A stretch of 64,000 nucleotides of DNA from Cryptomeria japonica (Eukaryota > Streptophyta > Pinopsida > Cupressales > Cupressaceae): NCBI RefSeq assembly GCF_030272615.1, contig NC_081414.1, positions 308,121,164-308,185,163 of the forward strand, given 5' to 3'. Positions within the stretch are counted from its first letter, which is position 1. The number at the start of each line of letters is the position of its first letter. Of the stretch, positions 48,640 through 62,600 are shown in pieces. Position numbers and translations under genes: made by a program. Under the pieces are notes generated by a model, which saw nothing but the letters and a program-made list of their open reading frames with translations, was not told where the DNA came from and ran no database searches.

Positions 48640-49570
48640 AGAAATCATATTTTGTATGTTTCCATTCATATTTAGTGTAGAAAAATATGTTTGTAGGGCT
48701 AGTCTATGCTTCAACATTGAAAATACATGTTGAATCATATTTGGCATATATTAATAAATAAATCATTAGAAATTATGATTCCATGTTTTATTTATATCTA
48801 TTATAATGTTTTGTAGTCTTATTGAATTTACATTCGTATGTCTCTATTTGATAATTGTCATTACATATCCTACAATTCCTTCTATAAAAAAGATCTTAAA
48901 TCATTTTTTATTTTAGATTGTTAAAAAGTTAATATTTTAGAAAATTTAATATATTATATAAATTTTGTACATTTTCATCTATATTTAGTTTAAAAAAATA
49001 TGTTTTTGGAATACATGTTTGTAGGATATAGTCTATGTTTCAACATTTGAAGTATATGTTAAACAATATTTGATATACACGAACAAATAAACCATTAAAA
49101 AAAATATGATTCCATGTTCTAATGACATCTACTAACAATAGCTCCTAATATTTTATAAGATTTAGGTTTTTAAATTTGCACATCTATATTTGATAATTGT
49201 CATTAAATGTCTTATATAATGAGATTCCATGTTGACAGTTTTGAAAAATTGAATTATCAAATATATTTTGTATGTTTTCATTCATATTTAATTTAGAAAA
49301 TAATTTTTTAGTATACATATTTGTATAATTTTGTCTATGCTTCAACATTGGAAATATATGTTGAACTGTATTGAACATGCACCAACAAATAAACCATTAA
49401 AAATATGATTTCATATTCAAATCATATCTACTAATAACGATTCCTAGTCATATATTTAATTTAAGAGCTTACATTTGTATCTATATTTAATCTTTGTTAT
49501 TACATGTGTTAAATGAGGTTTCCAAAGTAGTTTTCATTTTAGACTATTAAAATATATTGATGTTTTAAAT
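48640..49570. repeat. Three tandem AT-rich repeats of about 310 bp (unit B)
   Basis: Copies start near 48650, 48960 and 49255, corresponding one to one with 8825, 9150 and 9455. The 45-bp duplication seen in unit A is absent. Confidence 0.7.
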
Positions 49571-50852
49571 GTTTTAATTTTAAAAATATTAAATATTTAA
49601 TAAATAAAAATAAAGACAAAGAGATTTTAAGAGAAATTTAAAATAAGTATTAAAATTTTAATTTATATTAAATAAAATATATTTTGAATAAAAACATAAA
49701 CAAAATTCAATTTATCAAACCAATATGAATATAATAAAAAATAAAGAATTTATATGTACGGATTATACAAACTCGAAGAAGAGAATAAAGAAAAGGAAGA
49801 ATTTATTAAAAGAAATAATAAATGTATTACTTTTTACCAATAAAAATGTTCATATATAGTTTTGTTTGTCAAGTTTAGGGGTGTGACTATGTAATTATAA
49901 AAATGATAAATAATAAATTTGAATTGATTTTGAAGGATTTAATGGTCAAACTGATATATTAAGGTTAATTTTATTTAGTTTTTAGTTTATTTTGAAAGGA
50001 TGTTTTAATTTAGCTTTAAATGAATGATGTAATTTTATATAAAATCGTATTTATTTATTTTATCATCACTTTTATTTATTTATATACATTTTCATTTATT
50101 TGATCTTATTCCATCATTTTCTATAAATAATATTATATATCTATTTTTAATCCACTTCTCATATTTACACATTTATTCTCCACCTCAACATCACCATTCT
50201 CTCATCCTAGGTCAATTTGATGGGTGCGTGATCAATTTTGTGCTCATGGAATTGGCCCCAAAATAAAAAAATTAAGTTCAAATTTTTTCATGTCCAATTC
50301 TTTTTCACCATGAGCCAATTTGCTACATATTTTGTATCATTATTGCTAGGTAATGGTATTATAATGACATACATTTTGACAATAATTCAAATCTTAGAAC
50401 TACTTAGTAATCATTCGATTCCTAAGAGTATCCATAGACTATTTATTGTAGGATCATTTCAATTGAATCATTGCATGTATATTTACATGTTTACTTGGTA
50501 TTTTGTAATGGTGCAAAGCTAACCATTTTGTAGGTTGACCTAGGAGAACTCGATCATAATGATTTGTAAACACTATTAGCCCTTAAAATTAAATGAGAAG
50601 TAGACTTAGAAGCAAGAACTCACAAAAATAATCGAATTCCACTTGATTAAAATAACAACAATCACAATATTATACAAAGTTAAATAGAAGACATCTCCAA
50701 ATTATTTACTTTTATACTAGACTAATAAATTTTAATATCAAATTGCTTTTTTTTTAATAATTGTTAAAACCAAATACCTTAATTCATTACATTTACTTTT
50801 AAAAAATAACATCAAATATCTAACATGGCATTCTTTACTATCATATTAATTG

Positions 50853-50854
<2 letters not shown>

Positions 50855-50904
<50 letters not shown>
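50855..50904. repeat. (TA)25 microsatellite
   Basis: 50 bp of pure TA at the junction between unit B and LINE-3. It may have grown from the 3' tail of LINE-3 or from the AT-rich unit end. Confidence 0.95.
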
Positions 50905-50905
<1 letters not shown>

Positions 50906-51178
50906 CTCCCTATATTGCTTTCAAAAAAGATCAGAAGTTACATTGAGATACATTGCGCTCCTTGGACATATACAAAACCCCAGTGGCAGTGTCTATTGAA
51001 TTACAAACCGAAGTCAATTACACATTCTATCACACTAATACGCGCTAACCTTATAGACATAAAACAAAATTCATACATAAATATGCAATGCCTTTATCGA
51101 GCAATAGTAACTTCCTTACTTGATTGGCCGAGAAAGGGGTTCTCTTTGAAAAATTGCCTTAAAAAGCTCACTAAATTC

Positions 51179-54100
51179 CTATCGATGGATGCATCTCTGA
51201 AAAATCCTCCATATGATCGAAGTCATTATCTGCTCCCTCTGATTCTGATCTCCCTCCCCCTCTTTTTGAAATCCTGACTCCTCATCTTCTTCGATCACTT
51301 GGCCAAAGAACAATGACAGAGGTCTTTCCAAATTCCCCATACTTATCTCATAAATTTGGTCTGCCACTTTGGGCCAGAACACCTCTGCTACAATCTCATT
51401 CCCCACCTAGAACCCAATATCTACTTATTTGGTGGCTTGAAAGATCATATGAAAGAAAACACTAAATATTCTCCCATTGTGGCAATGGCCCCCTCCCAAA
51501 CATGAGTCCATGATCATCTCCAAGGCCTTAAGAGTTTGTTCATCACCAATCATGAAGAGCTGCCTGTACTGATCTTCCCAGGGTTCCTCCTCACATCTGC
51601 ATCAAAAAGCATCGAAGGCCATCTCCTCTTCCTCCTTGGATCTCACTCCTTGAGGGAAAATTGTGATAGAGGTTTCCTCTTATCTACCTCTCCCTTCGAT
51701 CCCTATTCCAATGTATGGCAGAAATTGATGCACTTGTAAAATACTATCAAAACCTACTTGAGTTCCTTCCGTAGACAACTCTTCTTTTCTTCCACACATG
51801 CTCTGTCATCCTAGAAGAGATCATACGGAGCATAAGTTTAGAGAGTTGTAATATCATCCAACCCCTTGCCTAAGGGCCAATTAGTCATCTCCTCTTTCCT
51901 ATTCCATAGTTTGTTGCAATTGAAACCACAAATTGTCGCATCCTATCATGACTTCTTCTATATGGAAATCCACCCCCCTGTTTGCTAAAAGATAGGTCTC
52001 TTTGTTGCCTTCTCTATATGTATGAGTTAAACAATAGTCAAACAATTTATCTAACCATAATCTAATATTGTGTACCCACTATCTCATCTTCCCGCAAGTA
52101 GCTTGGCCTTTGCTAATTGCATTAATGTATACTTGAGAGTCCCCCTCAATTTCCTCCCTCTCACATTCTTTAGAAATGCATAGCTTGATACCCCTCAGTA
52201 GTGCCTTCATCTCTGCATAATTATTTGTACAAATACCCAAATATCTATTAGTGGTCCAAAGACATTCACCATTGTCATATCTAATAATGCTCCCATACCC
52301 CGATTCTCTTGGATTACCTCAAGCTGCTCCATCAAAATTGAGCTTAACCCATCTAGCTCTAGGCTTCAACCATCTCACTTCCTTCCTCTCAAGCTTCTTC
52401 GAGAGTGAGAAGCCTGCTGGGATAAGAAGATATTCCCAAGATTTCTAAATCTTCTCATCCCATTTGGAGATGAATCTAGCTTTTTTATACTGAACTCTCG
52501 CCACTACTACTTCACAAATACTTATCTTCATATCCTCAATCACACAGTGGACCACGTGATCCTTATCTTTGAATACCCAAAAGTTTCTTTCTTTCCATAT
52601 CTTCCACACTATCATAGAAGGGCCCACTATCCAAATGTCTCCCCATAAATAATATTTCCCCATAGATGGCCGGCCACTAAGAAAGTCAAACATATACTGT
52701 TGTTTAATAGTCTACCAACCAACCAAGGTTAAGAACCAATCCCAACATTGAGAGGCAAATTGACATCTGAACAACAAGTGATTGGTATCCTCCTCCGCAC
52801 TTACACATAATGAGTAAATGTTGGGCCCTTCTATACCAATTTTTGTAAGCTACTCACCTGTTAATATGTTGTTATGTAGGGAAACCCATAGGAATGCACC
52901 AACTCTTGGCACTACCTTGTTGTTCCAATATAACCTAGCTGGCCAAGTAGCACCCGATCTCCTCTTCATCACCTCGTATATGAGTTTTAGACTATACTTT
53001 CTAGAAGCAACCGCACACCATCTGATCTCATTGTCTTGTTCTCCCATCACTGACTTCCTATCCCGAAGCTCTGAAAGAATCTTTTCTCGGTCAACATCAT
53101 TAATCAAACCTTCATCCTCTATAGACCATTTAATTGAGTCCCCAACCTGAGAATTGACTTGGAAGTAGTTGGCCACATAATTTCCTATTTTGTTTTCCAG
53201 AATCATAATTACTTCTTTTTCTTCCATGATATCCTACAGAACAACCCCTCCATTCTAGGAGTCCCACCAAATGTTACCTCCCTCCCATTCCCTACCTTCC
53301 ATGATAGGTGGTATGCGATGATACCTCTACATTCCCACAAAAAATTCCATATAGGAGATCCCCCATGAGAATTTGAAATAGTAAGACTCCTCAATGGGTC
53401 GTCCACATTGAGATACTTGTATCTCATTATCCCGCACCACATCTTCTTCAAGTGTTTGAACATTTTCCATGTGAGCTTAGCCCCTAGCACTAAGTTCTAT
53501 GGAGTTAGACTTCTAATACCCACACCTCCCTCTATTTTATGTAGGCAGATTGTCTCCCATTTGACCAGTGGGATCTTGTTTTCCTCCTTGGAACTTGAAC
53601 ATATGAATTTCTTAAAAAGATCTTTCTATCTTGTTAGTCATTACTCTATTAATATTGAAACATAACATCACATAGATAGGAATAGTAGATAAAACTACCT
53701 TCAACATAACAATCTATCCTTCCTGAGACAACCACTTATTCTTCCAACTACTTGCTTTGGATTGACATTTCTCTACTAAATCTTCCCAATGCCCGTTTCT
53801 ACCACCTCCTTCAAATAATGGTACTCCTAGATATTTGGTGGGAAATGTTCCCATTTAAAAACCCAAAATCGATGCAATCTTATTTTGGATTCTTTTTGTA
53901 GTGTTGAAGAAGAAAATTTAAGACTTATCTTTATTCATAGTGTGGCTAGATGCCTCGGAGTACAAATCCAAAGTGCTTTTGATAACATGAGCCTCTCGAA
54001 TAGAATCTTTCCCAAAAATCATAGTGTTATCCATGAATTGGGAATGGGTGACCGGATCCAATCCCTCATGGATCTCAATACCTTTCCATAATTTACAACT

Positions 54101-56118
54101 TTTGTGTACTTTGATCAACCAACTCAATGTTTTTGCCATCAACACAAACAAGAAAGGGGAGAGGGGGTCTCCCTAATGAATCCTGTTATGTGATTCAAAA
54201 AAACTAAAGGGTGATCTGTTCACCATAATAAAAAATATGGGCTTTAAAATACAAGCTTGCATGGTTTTAATCCATTCTTCAGAAAAGAAAAATCTATCTA
54301 GAACTTTGAACAAGAATTCCCAAGATACTCTATCATAGGCTGACCTTACATCTAACTTAATCACCATACCTTGATAGTTGCTACTTTTGGCAGAGTGACA
54401 TACCTCTAAGGAAAGAATAATGCTATCAGTAATATCCCTTCTAGGAGTAAAACCATTTTGTTCTTCTACAACAGTGGAGGGAAGAATATTTTTAAGCCTA
54501 TTGGCCAGAGCTTTAGTGAAGATTTTAAAAATGGCATTACACAGAGAGAGTGGCCTATAATTCGACATATATTTGCAATCCATCTTCTTAGGAATATGGA
54601 CCACAAACATATTATTCATATTTCTAAAAAAATTCTTATGCATCCAAATATCTTCCATCAATCTGAAGATATCTTATTCTATAAACGCCCAACATTGTTG
54701 GAAAAAAATGGGAGGAAACTTGTCAGGGCCAAGTGCCTTATTCAGGTGCAATTGAAACATAGTCTCTGTAATCTTCTTCTAAGAAAATTTTGTACTAATT
54801 ATATCATTATCCATTCTTGTGACAAGTTTGGGAATCCCGTTGAACACTTTATTCATATGAGAGAAGTCACTCAACTCTGCATTACACAACACCGATTCAA
54901 AATATCTAACAACCTCTTCACCAATATCATCTGACTCGGTGCACCATTCTCCCTTGGAATATTTAATTCTATCAATCTGGTTCAAGTTTCTTCTATCCTT
55001 CATTGAAGCATGGAAGAAACTCGTATTCGATTCCCCCTCCTTGAGACATAATTCTTGTGCTTTATCCTTCCAATATGCTTCCTCCCTCACAAGAAGTTTT
55101 GTCGATTCTATTTTAAGAGATTTCTCTTGTTTTTATTCTTCTACCCCCCTCCCAAAGGTTATAATTTTCTCATTGAGCCTCTCAAGCTCCTCCTTGACCT
55201 GAGCCTTTTCAACAAATATATTATTGAATTGCATAGCTTTCCATTTCAACTTTTGTTTAATGAAGTTCAATCTATAAGAAAACCGAAAACTAAGAGTACC
55301 ATAAAATGGTTACTATCCTTCCACCAATGCTCCAAGTTATCCATCAAGGCACTATCCCACCACCACATTGATTGGAACTTGAAATAGCCTTTCAATTTGC
55401 AATCAGGGAGATCAATCTTCAACAAGATTGGAAAATGATCTAAGGCAGAATAAGGCAGAATCGATGAGGAGAATGAAAGTTCACTCTCCACCCAAGTTTT
55501 GGAGATGAGAAAGTGGACAAGCCTCTCTGAGATGTTGGTGAAACCTTCCTGCTTATTGGTGCACGTGAATCTGCCATTATTTGGCTCTATATTGCACAAC
55601 TATGAATCATGAACAAATTCCCCAAAATCAATCATAGCTTTGTTATTTCTAACCAGACAACCTTCTTTTTCCTTAAGATTAAGGATCACATTAAAATCCC
55701 CTCCCACAATCATTTCCTTGAATCTCACCCTACTCATCAAATCCAAAAGAATGCTCCACAGCTTGGCCTTATCCTCTAGTTTAGAGGGGCCATAAACATC
55801 AAAAAGATGGAAAGAAATACTGGAATTGATATGACAACCTTCTCCCAAAATTCAATATTTTCCTTTCCCTATGATAGAGAAATGAATAAATAAATAGGAT
55901 TCCACATGATCCCCAACCCTCCCGATTGGCCACAAGAATCTTGAAAAACCCCTTCCCATGTTCTAAAACACTTCAAAAAATTCTCATTGCTATCCTAGTT
56001 AAACTTAGTTTCTTGGATAAGGATAATGTCCGGATTCTCCTTCAACAAGCAACGTTTAACTAGTCTCCTCTTGTTAGGGGTTGATAGATCCCTGACATTC
56101 CAAGATAAGACTCTCATT
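51179..56118 (-). pseudogene. LINE-3 ORF2: endonuclease, RT, zf-RVT, RNase H
   Basis: The ATG at 56118 starts 'MRVLSWNVRDLSTPNKRR' with 'DIILIQETKF' (catalytic Glu). 'FLFDVYGP' and 'EMIVGGDFNVI' (about 55705) and 'LDHFPIL' (about 55430) complete the endonuclease. RT: 'NYRPLSLCNAIFKIFTKA', 'VIKLDVRSAYDRVSW' (first catalytic Asp, about 54350), 'GDPLSPFLFVL', and 'HSQFMDNTMIFG' where the expected F-A-D-D is changed to F-M-D-N (about 54020). zf-RVT: 'WNNKVVPRVGAFLWVSLHN' and 'EEDTNHLLFRC' (52940-52770). RNase H: 'VKLNFDGAA', 'NNYAEMKALLRGI' and 'EGDSQVYINAI' (52370-52110). About 240 further codons with no recognised domain reach 51179. At least ten stops or shifts. The RNase H would remove template RNA during second-strand synthesis. 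Confidence 0.88.
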
Positions 56119-56328
56119 TCCCTCTAAAGGAGTTCTTGACTCCCTTGGATAACTTAAGGAAATCAAAGATACTCAAAAAACCTTTCTCCAAGGCTTCATC
56201 TTCCCTTTTTTGCTTGGTGGTCTTCTTGTCTCTCAATTTCTTTGAAATGCCAACCTGTGTTGTCATCGATTGACTAAGGTATCTTCTATAAAAAATGACC
56301 AGGACACCCTCCCCTGAATCATCTCCAT

Positions 56329-57190
56329 CTAAAACCAATCCCTCTCCGACCCAACCTCCCTTGGATCCACCTTGGAATCCATCCTCCTCGAGTCACTTGT
56401 ACTAGGAATCCCCTCTTGAAGAGGAGCAATAAGATTGTCAGACTTCAAACCAACAATATTCGTCTCCTTTGCAACCTCCTCTGTAATCTCCTTAAGACTC
56501 AAAATGGGAGGATCTTTTTGGTTGAAACCAGCTAATTCCTTATTTGGGCATAAGCCACTCGTCGACCCTGAAAACATGACATCTTTGTCTTTGATCTCTT
56601 CTGTAACCAAATTAACCACCATATGAGACTCAATCCCATCCTTCACCCTATTCCTTTTGGGGGTTCAACGAGTGTTATTTTGAACCCCTGTCTTATAGTC
56701 TAACTTGCAATGATCTCTACATCTATATTTTAGACAAAATATTTTATTCTCTTATACATCAATATATTGCGACCATGGGTGCCCATTGACATACAAATAT
56801 ATTTTCCCTCACACCTTTCTAACTGTTGCAATCTTCATTCTAGAGAAGACGTATAGATCCCCATCAGATATGTCCTCATCAACCTCCATCAAAGTGCCTA
56901 GGGTTCGACCAATTTTGTCCAGACATTCCTTGTTCCAATACTCGATAGGAAGATTATATAATCTTTATCCATATCGGGGTATCATAGGGTGAATAATTTA
57001 TGGGGTTTAAATTTAGAGTCCATAACTGAATATATAGGGGGAAATCCCCAACCATCCAAATGACTCCTTGCAACACTTTGTTCCTATCCTCTTCCAAGGC
57101 AAAGACAAAAGTGAAATTTTTTTAGGAAGAAATTTGATGATACAATCAAACTTCCATTTGCATTCAATCCAATGTTTAATAACGACCCTT
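56329..57190 (-). pseudogene. LINE-3 ORF1 relic
   Basis: Minus-strand blocks 'LPIEYWNKECLDKIGRTLG' (about 56960-56900) and 'DEDISDGDLYVFSRMKIAT' resemble the region after DUF4283 in LINE ORF1. A degraded Cys/His stretch around 56730-56700 ('IFCLKYRCRDHCK') could be the zinc knuckle. A hydrophilic tail runs from 56646 to 56329. The N-terminal part is missing or too eroded. Confidence 0.62.
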
Positions 57191-57199
57191 GTTTACCTT

Positions 57200-57554
57200 T
57201 TGCCAATGATCCTACAAATAATATTTTGGTTCCTCATCAATTCTTTGTCTATCTAAACTTATTTTGTAAGGTCGATGAAAGGGTACATGTCTATCTTCTC
57301 ACAATTACCATGACTACCATCCTCTGCGTCCTCGTCCATTTTCTGCAAATCCTTACCCACACTCTACAACTTCCCCATTATTCTAATTTACAAATATTCT
57401 ATTTATTTAACCTAAAAGAGCTATATTTTCTCTTATAAAATACCATGAAGAAAATCATGTTACACAATAATTGCAATGAAATGGTACTATTGTTAGTGGA
57501 AAATTTGGTTAGAAATGGTAGTTTTTTTAAAGTTTAGGAACCTTGGAGGAAATT
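57200..57554. other. AT-rich stretch between LINE-3 and the second Tat LTR
   Basis: No convincing coding or structural feature. Short ORFs at 57172-57438 have no recognisable domain. Confidence 0.4.
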
Positions 57555-58793
57555 GATGGTGATGAATGAGGATGAGGAAATCTAGGTTAGAAAAATCACA
57601 TGCATGCAATATAAAATAAAACACAATATAACATAAAATGCATACAAGTAAAAGTTGTTTCACCTTCTTTCTTTACCTCCTCCGATTGATCGTGAAGTGG
57701 AAATGCGCCCTTGATGTCCACTTGGTTTTCTTCTTAGGACGAGGGATGTGGATTGCTCTCCACTACACAACAAATGATAGGATCTGGATAGTGTGATTGA
57801 TGGATTAGCTTATATGAGACAATATTTGGGCATAATGTGGGTATGATGGATGACTTTGTGATTTAAATGAACAACATAACAATATGAATGAGATGGATTT
57901 TATTGTGAAGGGTGGAGATTCCTATTTATAGATTGGAGGGGCCCAAAATGGATGGCCAAGATCAAAGAGGAATGGAGGGTTAGGATTGAAAGTGAGTGGG
58001 AGAGGATTTGAGAGGACAAGTGGGAGGTCCAAGAGATTCGCCATAAAGGCATTTCTTGTCTCCACACTTCTCAAGTTCATGGGGAAGAGTTCCCCAAGTA
58101 GCTTGGGAAGAGAGGAAATGAATTTAAAATTCCTTGGGAGAGGACAAGGGGGATCAAAAATTCCCAAGAAAGAAGAAGCATGGGGAGAATACAGGATAAA
58201 GGAATTAAAAATTCCTTGGGAAGAACCCGGGGCATGGGGAGATGCAAGGAATATGACATTCCTTGGATAGAAAAAAGAGATAGCATTTAAGGTTGGAGGG
58301 TGAGATGGGAAAGCCATTTATGGAAAAGAGTTGACCCATCTCTAATCAAGGTGATTAGGGATGTGCAAATTACTAGTGGGATGATTAGGTGGGATAATGA
58401 TGAATTATAAGAGAAATTAAATGAGTTAGGAGGATGGGACACGATGAGAGAGAATGAGTGGAGGAATTTAAAATTGGAGGAAATGATAATCATGATTAGG
58501 CCAGAATTATTTAGGCTATATGATGGGTGTTAGAAGGGTAATTTGTAGGAATCAAGGCATTAGTTAATTAACTATGATTTATTAACTAATTAAGATTAAG
58601 AAAAAATATTGAATAAGGTTGGGGATTGAAATGATCTTTAGAAGAATGGAATATAATTAAATTTGATAAATTAATTATAAGGCTAAGGTGATAACAATAA
58701 TATAATTTTAAGGACTAACATAATTAATATAATTAATAATGTGAAAAGGCTAAATTAATTAAATATTAATTTAATTAATTTTAAGTGTCTAGA
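57555..58793 (-). repeat. 3' LTR of the second Tat-like element
   Basis: The start at 58793 (minus) has TC for TG, then 'TAGACACTTAAAATTAATTA' and an AT-rich palindromic U3 like the first element. A TATA-like 'ctataaatagg' lies at about 57935-57925. Purine-rich 'aaaattccttggga' repeats occupy 58080-58260. The left end near 57555 is inferred from the distance beyond the TATA box, not from a target duplication. Confidence 0.58.
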
Positions 58794-59659
58794 TTTGTCT
58801 CCTCTTTTATGCAGTGACAAAGTTGGTGAAGGGTAAAAGACAGAGAAAAGATGTCCTAGTGTGAAGAGGAAGGTAAGGTATAGCCCCTCAAGAGTTTAAT
58901 TGGAAATTTTGGAATTTTATGAAAAATTGTCGAAAAGAGGAAAAGAGCAGGAAAAAGGATGAAGAATATGAAAAGAAGAAAAAGGTGACAAAAGGCAAAA
59001 TAAGGGTGAAAGAAGGGCTTATATAGGCCACACGAGGCCCATAGAAAGGTCAACAAGTCAATGACCAGTAGAGAGCCTAGAGCGAAAGAGAAAAGATGGT
59101 GCACATTCCACGTCACGAGCAACATGGAGAGAGGGTTAGACTCTTCCAATGACCACCAAAGTATGGACCACTGATATGTAACCCTATCCTAACTTCATCA
59201 TTTTAGTAGGATAGCATTAAATAGGGGCATTTAATGAGGGAAAAAGGTTGGTGGGGCACAAACATCAATCGCCTAATCGATGTCTATGCCCAAGGATCAT
59301 TGTTTGTATGGTGGATCCCTATCTACATAGGTGTAACACCACCTACACAGGTATCAATTAGGGGATCAAAATTTGTGACACAAGGGAAAAGGGAAGGGGG
59401 AGGATAGAGTAAGGACCACCATCTATGCCCTACAGAACTGTGCCCAGGCAACAATTTTGATGTCTCCACAAGGAGAAATGTTGTCTCCACCTAAAGGGAA
59501 AAAGGAAAAAAAGGGGATGAAAAAGAGGCATCTAAGGACCTTATAGGGGATACCCCATGGCACGGGATGGGGGAATGAGAAGGAAAGGGGTGTCATGAGT
59601 GTATTTGTGAATGTAGGAGTCATTAGGTCCACTTCAGTCATGAGAGTGTTGGCCTCCAA

Positions 59660-62600
59660 CGATGAGGTATCACAACCAACTGATTGGAGTTTAGAGGGAC
59701 ATGTTGTATCATCTTGAGCTAGAGTGGGTATCTAGGTGGCTAAGGATTTGTGCTCACACAACTATGGTGATGACACTTGTGGATCTATGGCACAATGCGA
59801 TGTGCTCCTCCCACCTACCAACTGGAGAGGCATCCATTACTTTAGAGGACATGAGGTGAATATTGTAGGTTTTGATTCGTAGGGTCATTCTAGAGTATCG
59901 GTTAGAGGGTAGGGAGTACTACCTTTGGCACATGTGTCATATGGATGACTTACCCATGGATAGGACCTAGATAGTGCTGGAGCAAGCCATGGACTGACCT
60001 TGTTGAATTCTCTGACTCATGTTATACTTCAGTGGATTGATCAATGGTCGAATGATGCCTGATCTCAGTGGGCATGTCTTTTCTATTGGTTGGTCAAGAT
60101 GTTCATATTATATCATGGAGGATGAAGTCTAGTATGCTTGGGGATACGCCATACTCATGCAATTATATCATGATATTCACACGTGTGTCTATCAGGGATA
60201 CAATAACCTAGGGATTGGTGTGACTCTTTTGCACATATGGGCATTTGAGAACATAACCATGTGTCAACCTCTTGGAGTTAGAGAGAGATGGCAGTGGTAT
60301 CCTTAAATAGATAGATATGGAGGTCTATTTATTTATACCCGGGTAGGCATGATGGGCTTCTTGCATCAATACATTGACGAGATGATGGATTTCACTTGGT
60401 GCCCCTAAAGATTGTATGAGCAATGGGCATAGGTAGATTACTATCTTTCTTTTATCCAAACATAGTGTTGGTTGATTGGATGGATTGCGCATGTTATCGA
60501 TCAATACATGCCTCACTAGGTGATGCGATAGTTTGGGATACACGAGGACATTGTTGGAAAGAAGTACACCCATCCTCAGATTACACATGGGATGACTATA
60601 TTGGGTTATTCTATAGGGCCTTTTGTGGCACAAGTCAGTTGGATAGGGATGACACTAGTGGATTGAGACTCAAGGCCAAATGTCATTGATGTTAGATGCA
60701 TAGGGGCATATGTGGTGCAGGAGCACTAGGCATGAAGACAACTTGGAGGACACCATGGAAGCATGAAAATGAGGTGTATGGGTCTAATAGACTCAACTAT
60801 GATTTCTTGAAGCCAATTATGGCATTTTATTGTAATGATCCTAATGTAATGATTAATTGTCCTAATGGACCTAATAAGGCCATAGGACCAAATATAGGGT
60901 TTCATGGATATAGAATTGGGAAGGGTCTCAAAGGTGTTTAGACCTATTTGATAAATCATTTTGATCCTTTATAAGTCATTAGGCTGGGGTAGAAGTCCAT
61001 TTCATAAGAGTTTTAAATTCAAAATTCAAAAATAGTGGCTAGTGTCATTTTGGAGGGAAAAGACAAATTTGTTAGTTTAAGCATTTGTAATGAAAAATAA
61101 CTGTATGTGTTGGTTATGGGAGATATTATAAAGCATTTTGATGTCATTTTGGTGGGTGTTGATGCATTGTACGGATCTGGTACAGACAGAACAGTAAAAG
61201 CAATTAAAAAACCAGTTTTTCTTGCATTTCCAGTGGTTTTTTTGATGATTTATTGATTGGGAGTGTTGTATATTCATGGTGGATGAAGTAGGAATTTAGA
61301 GATCAGTGTTAAATTTTTATTTTAATTCTTTTATAGAAGGTTTTGATCAGACTTTTCATTTTAGTGCTGACTGTACCTTTCATTTCTGGGTTGTGTCATT
61401 GGCATTGAAGGCCCAAAATGCAATTTGGAGCCCTTCTATGGATGTAAGGTCCTGTTTCTCATAGAGGAGGATCTATCTAACATGTACATTATGATCCTAA
61501 CCAAAACATTTGTAGGAAGTGTGTTTTAACAGGTGTACACCATGAGTTTGATGAGGGAGAAGTGAGTAGGAAGCATAGCAAACTTATAGCAGCAGAAGAT
61601 CTACCTCTTGGAGCAGGTAGTTTGAATGAGCCTTGGAAGTGATTGGAAAGGTCTTAATTAGAAAATCCTCGGTTTTGGAGCCTAATGGTGAGGATTTTGG
61701 GGTTTGCACATTAAAAGAGCACATAGAACCAATTTTATTGGATATTACTTAGTTTTGGAGGCATAACTAAACACTGTTGAGAGTTTCAATATTGGGGAAG
61801 AATTATTTCTTACACTTGCTTTGTAAAACTTGGGTTTTTGGCAAGCAAATTTGTCTCAGTCTTACGACAGAAAAGGCACGGTCCAAAACAACCTACCCTC
61901 AATCTTTGATATGTTGTAGTAAGCCAAAAAGGGTGTCTGATTTTTTTTTTTTTTTTTTGAGTTATTTGGGAAAAGTTGGAGAAAACAATTTATTTCAGCC
62001 TCAGGTGGCCTAATTGAGGCTCTAGGGCTAGTAGCAGACATAGTGGGGTTTAAGAGCATGGTGAAGACTTGAACCTTTGAAACTAGTTGAATCTTGTTGG
62101 ATTGGGTTGGAATAGGTGTTTAACAACCTTATGAGTCATTGTGGAGAGTGGATTGAGATTTGCCCTTTTAAAACCATTAAGGTGCCTTGGAAACACTAGG
62201 TAACTGCAAGGAGTGTGAAGCATTTGAAAACATATTTTCTTGAAATCACCTAAAAACCCTGACCCTCTGCATCAATATGAAACATGGTGGGAGTTCCACT
62301 GATTAGATTGACTGACGATACCAAGGGTGCTTGCACCAGATGAGATATCTCCTTTTGTGGACTGAGTTGTTGTAGGGGATGAAGGCAAGGGGGGAGATGG
62401 TAGAGGGAGAGGTCAAGGGGGAGGAGCCAAACAAGGCTAGAGAGGATAGAGAGTAGTGAGAGATCTGAGGAGGAGACAAAGGAGAGGGGAATAAGCTACA
62501 TAGGGAAAGGTACAAGAAGTGTTGATACAAGTGCAAAGATAGGTGGGGGTTTAGATATAGGTGCTAGTAGTAGCACCACCAATGGTACCTCCACCACCAT

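Larger units (their letters stand above)
42266..50855. repeat. Tandem unit B (interrupted by a 4346-bp insertion)
   Basis: The second copy of the roughly 4.3-kb unit. It carries, in order, the shared start block, the LINE-4 RT fragment (split by the insertion at 43325-47670), the AT-rich 310-bp repeats and the distal block to 'tatcatattaattga' at about 50853. Excluding the insertion its length is about 4240 bp, matching the combined unit A pieces (about 4320 bp). Confidence 0.78.
50905..57200 (-). mobile_element. LINE-3: L1-type non-LTR retrotransposon with RNase H
   Basis: Minus-strand LINE distinct from LINE-1/2 in sequence. ORF1 relics lie at about 57190-56330 and ORF2 from 56118 down to about 51180. 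The 3' end abuts the (TA)25 tract. Domain order in ORF2 is endonuclease, RT, zf-RVT, RNase H and an extra C-terminal extension. Multiple stops and frameshifts make it inactive. Confidence 0.88.
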
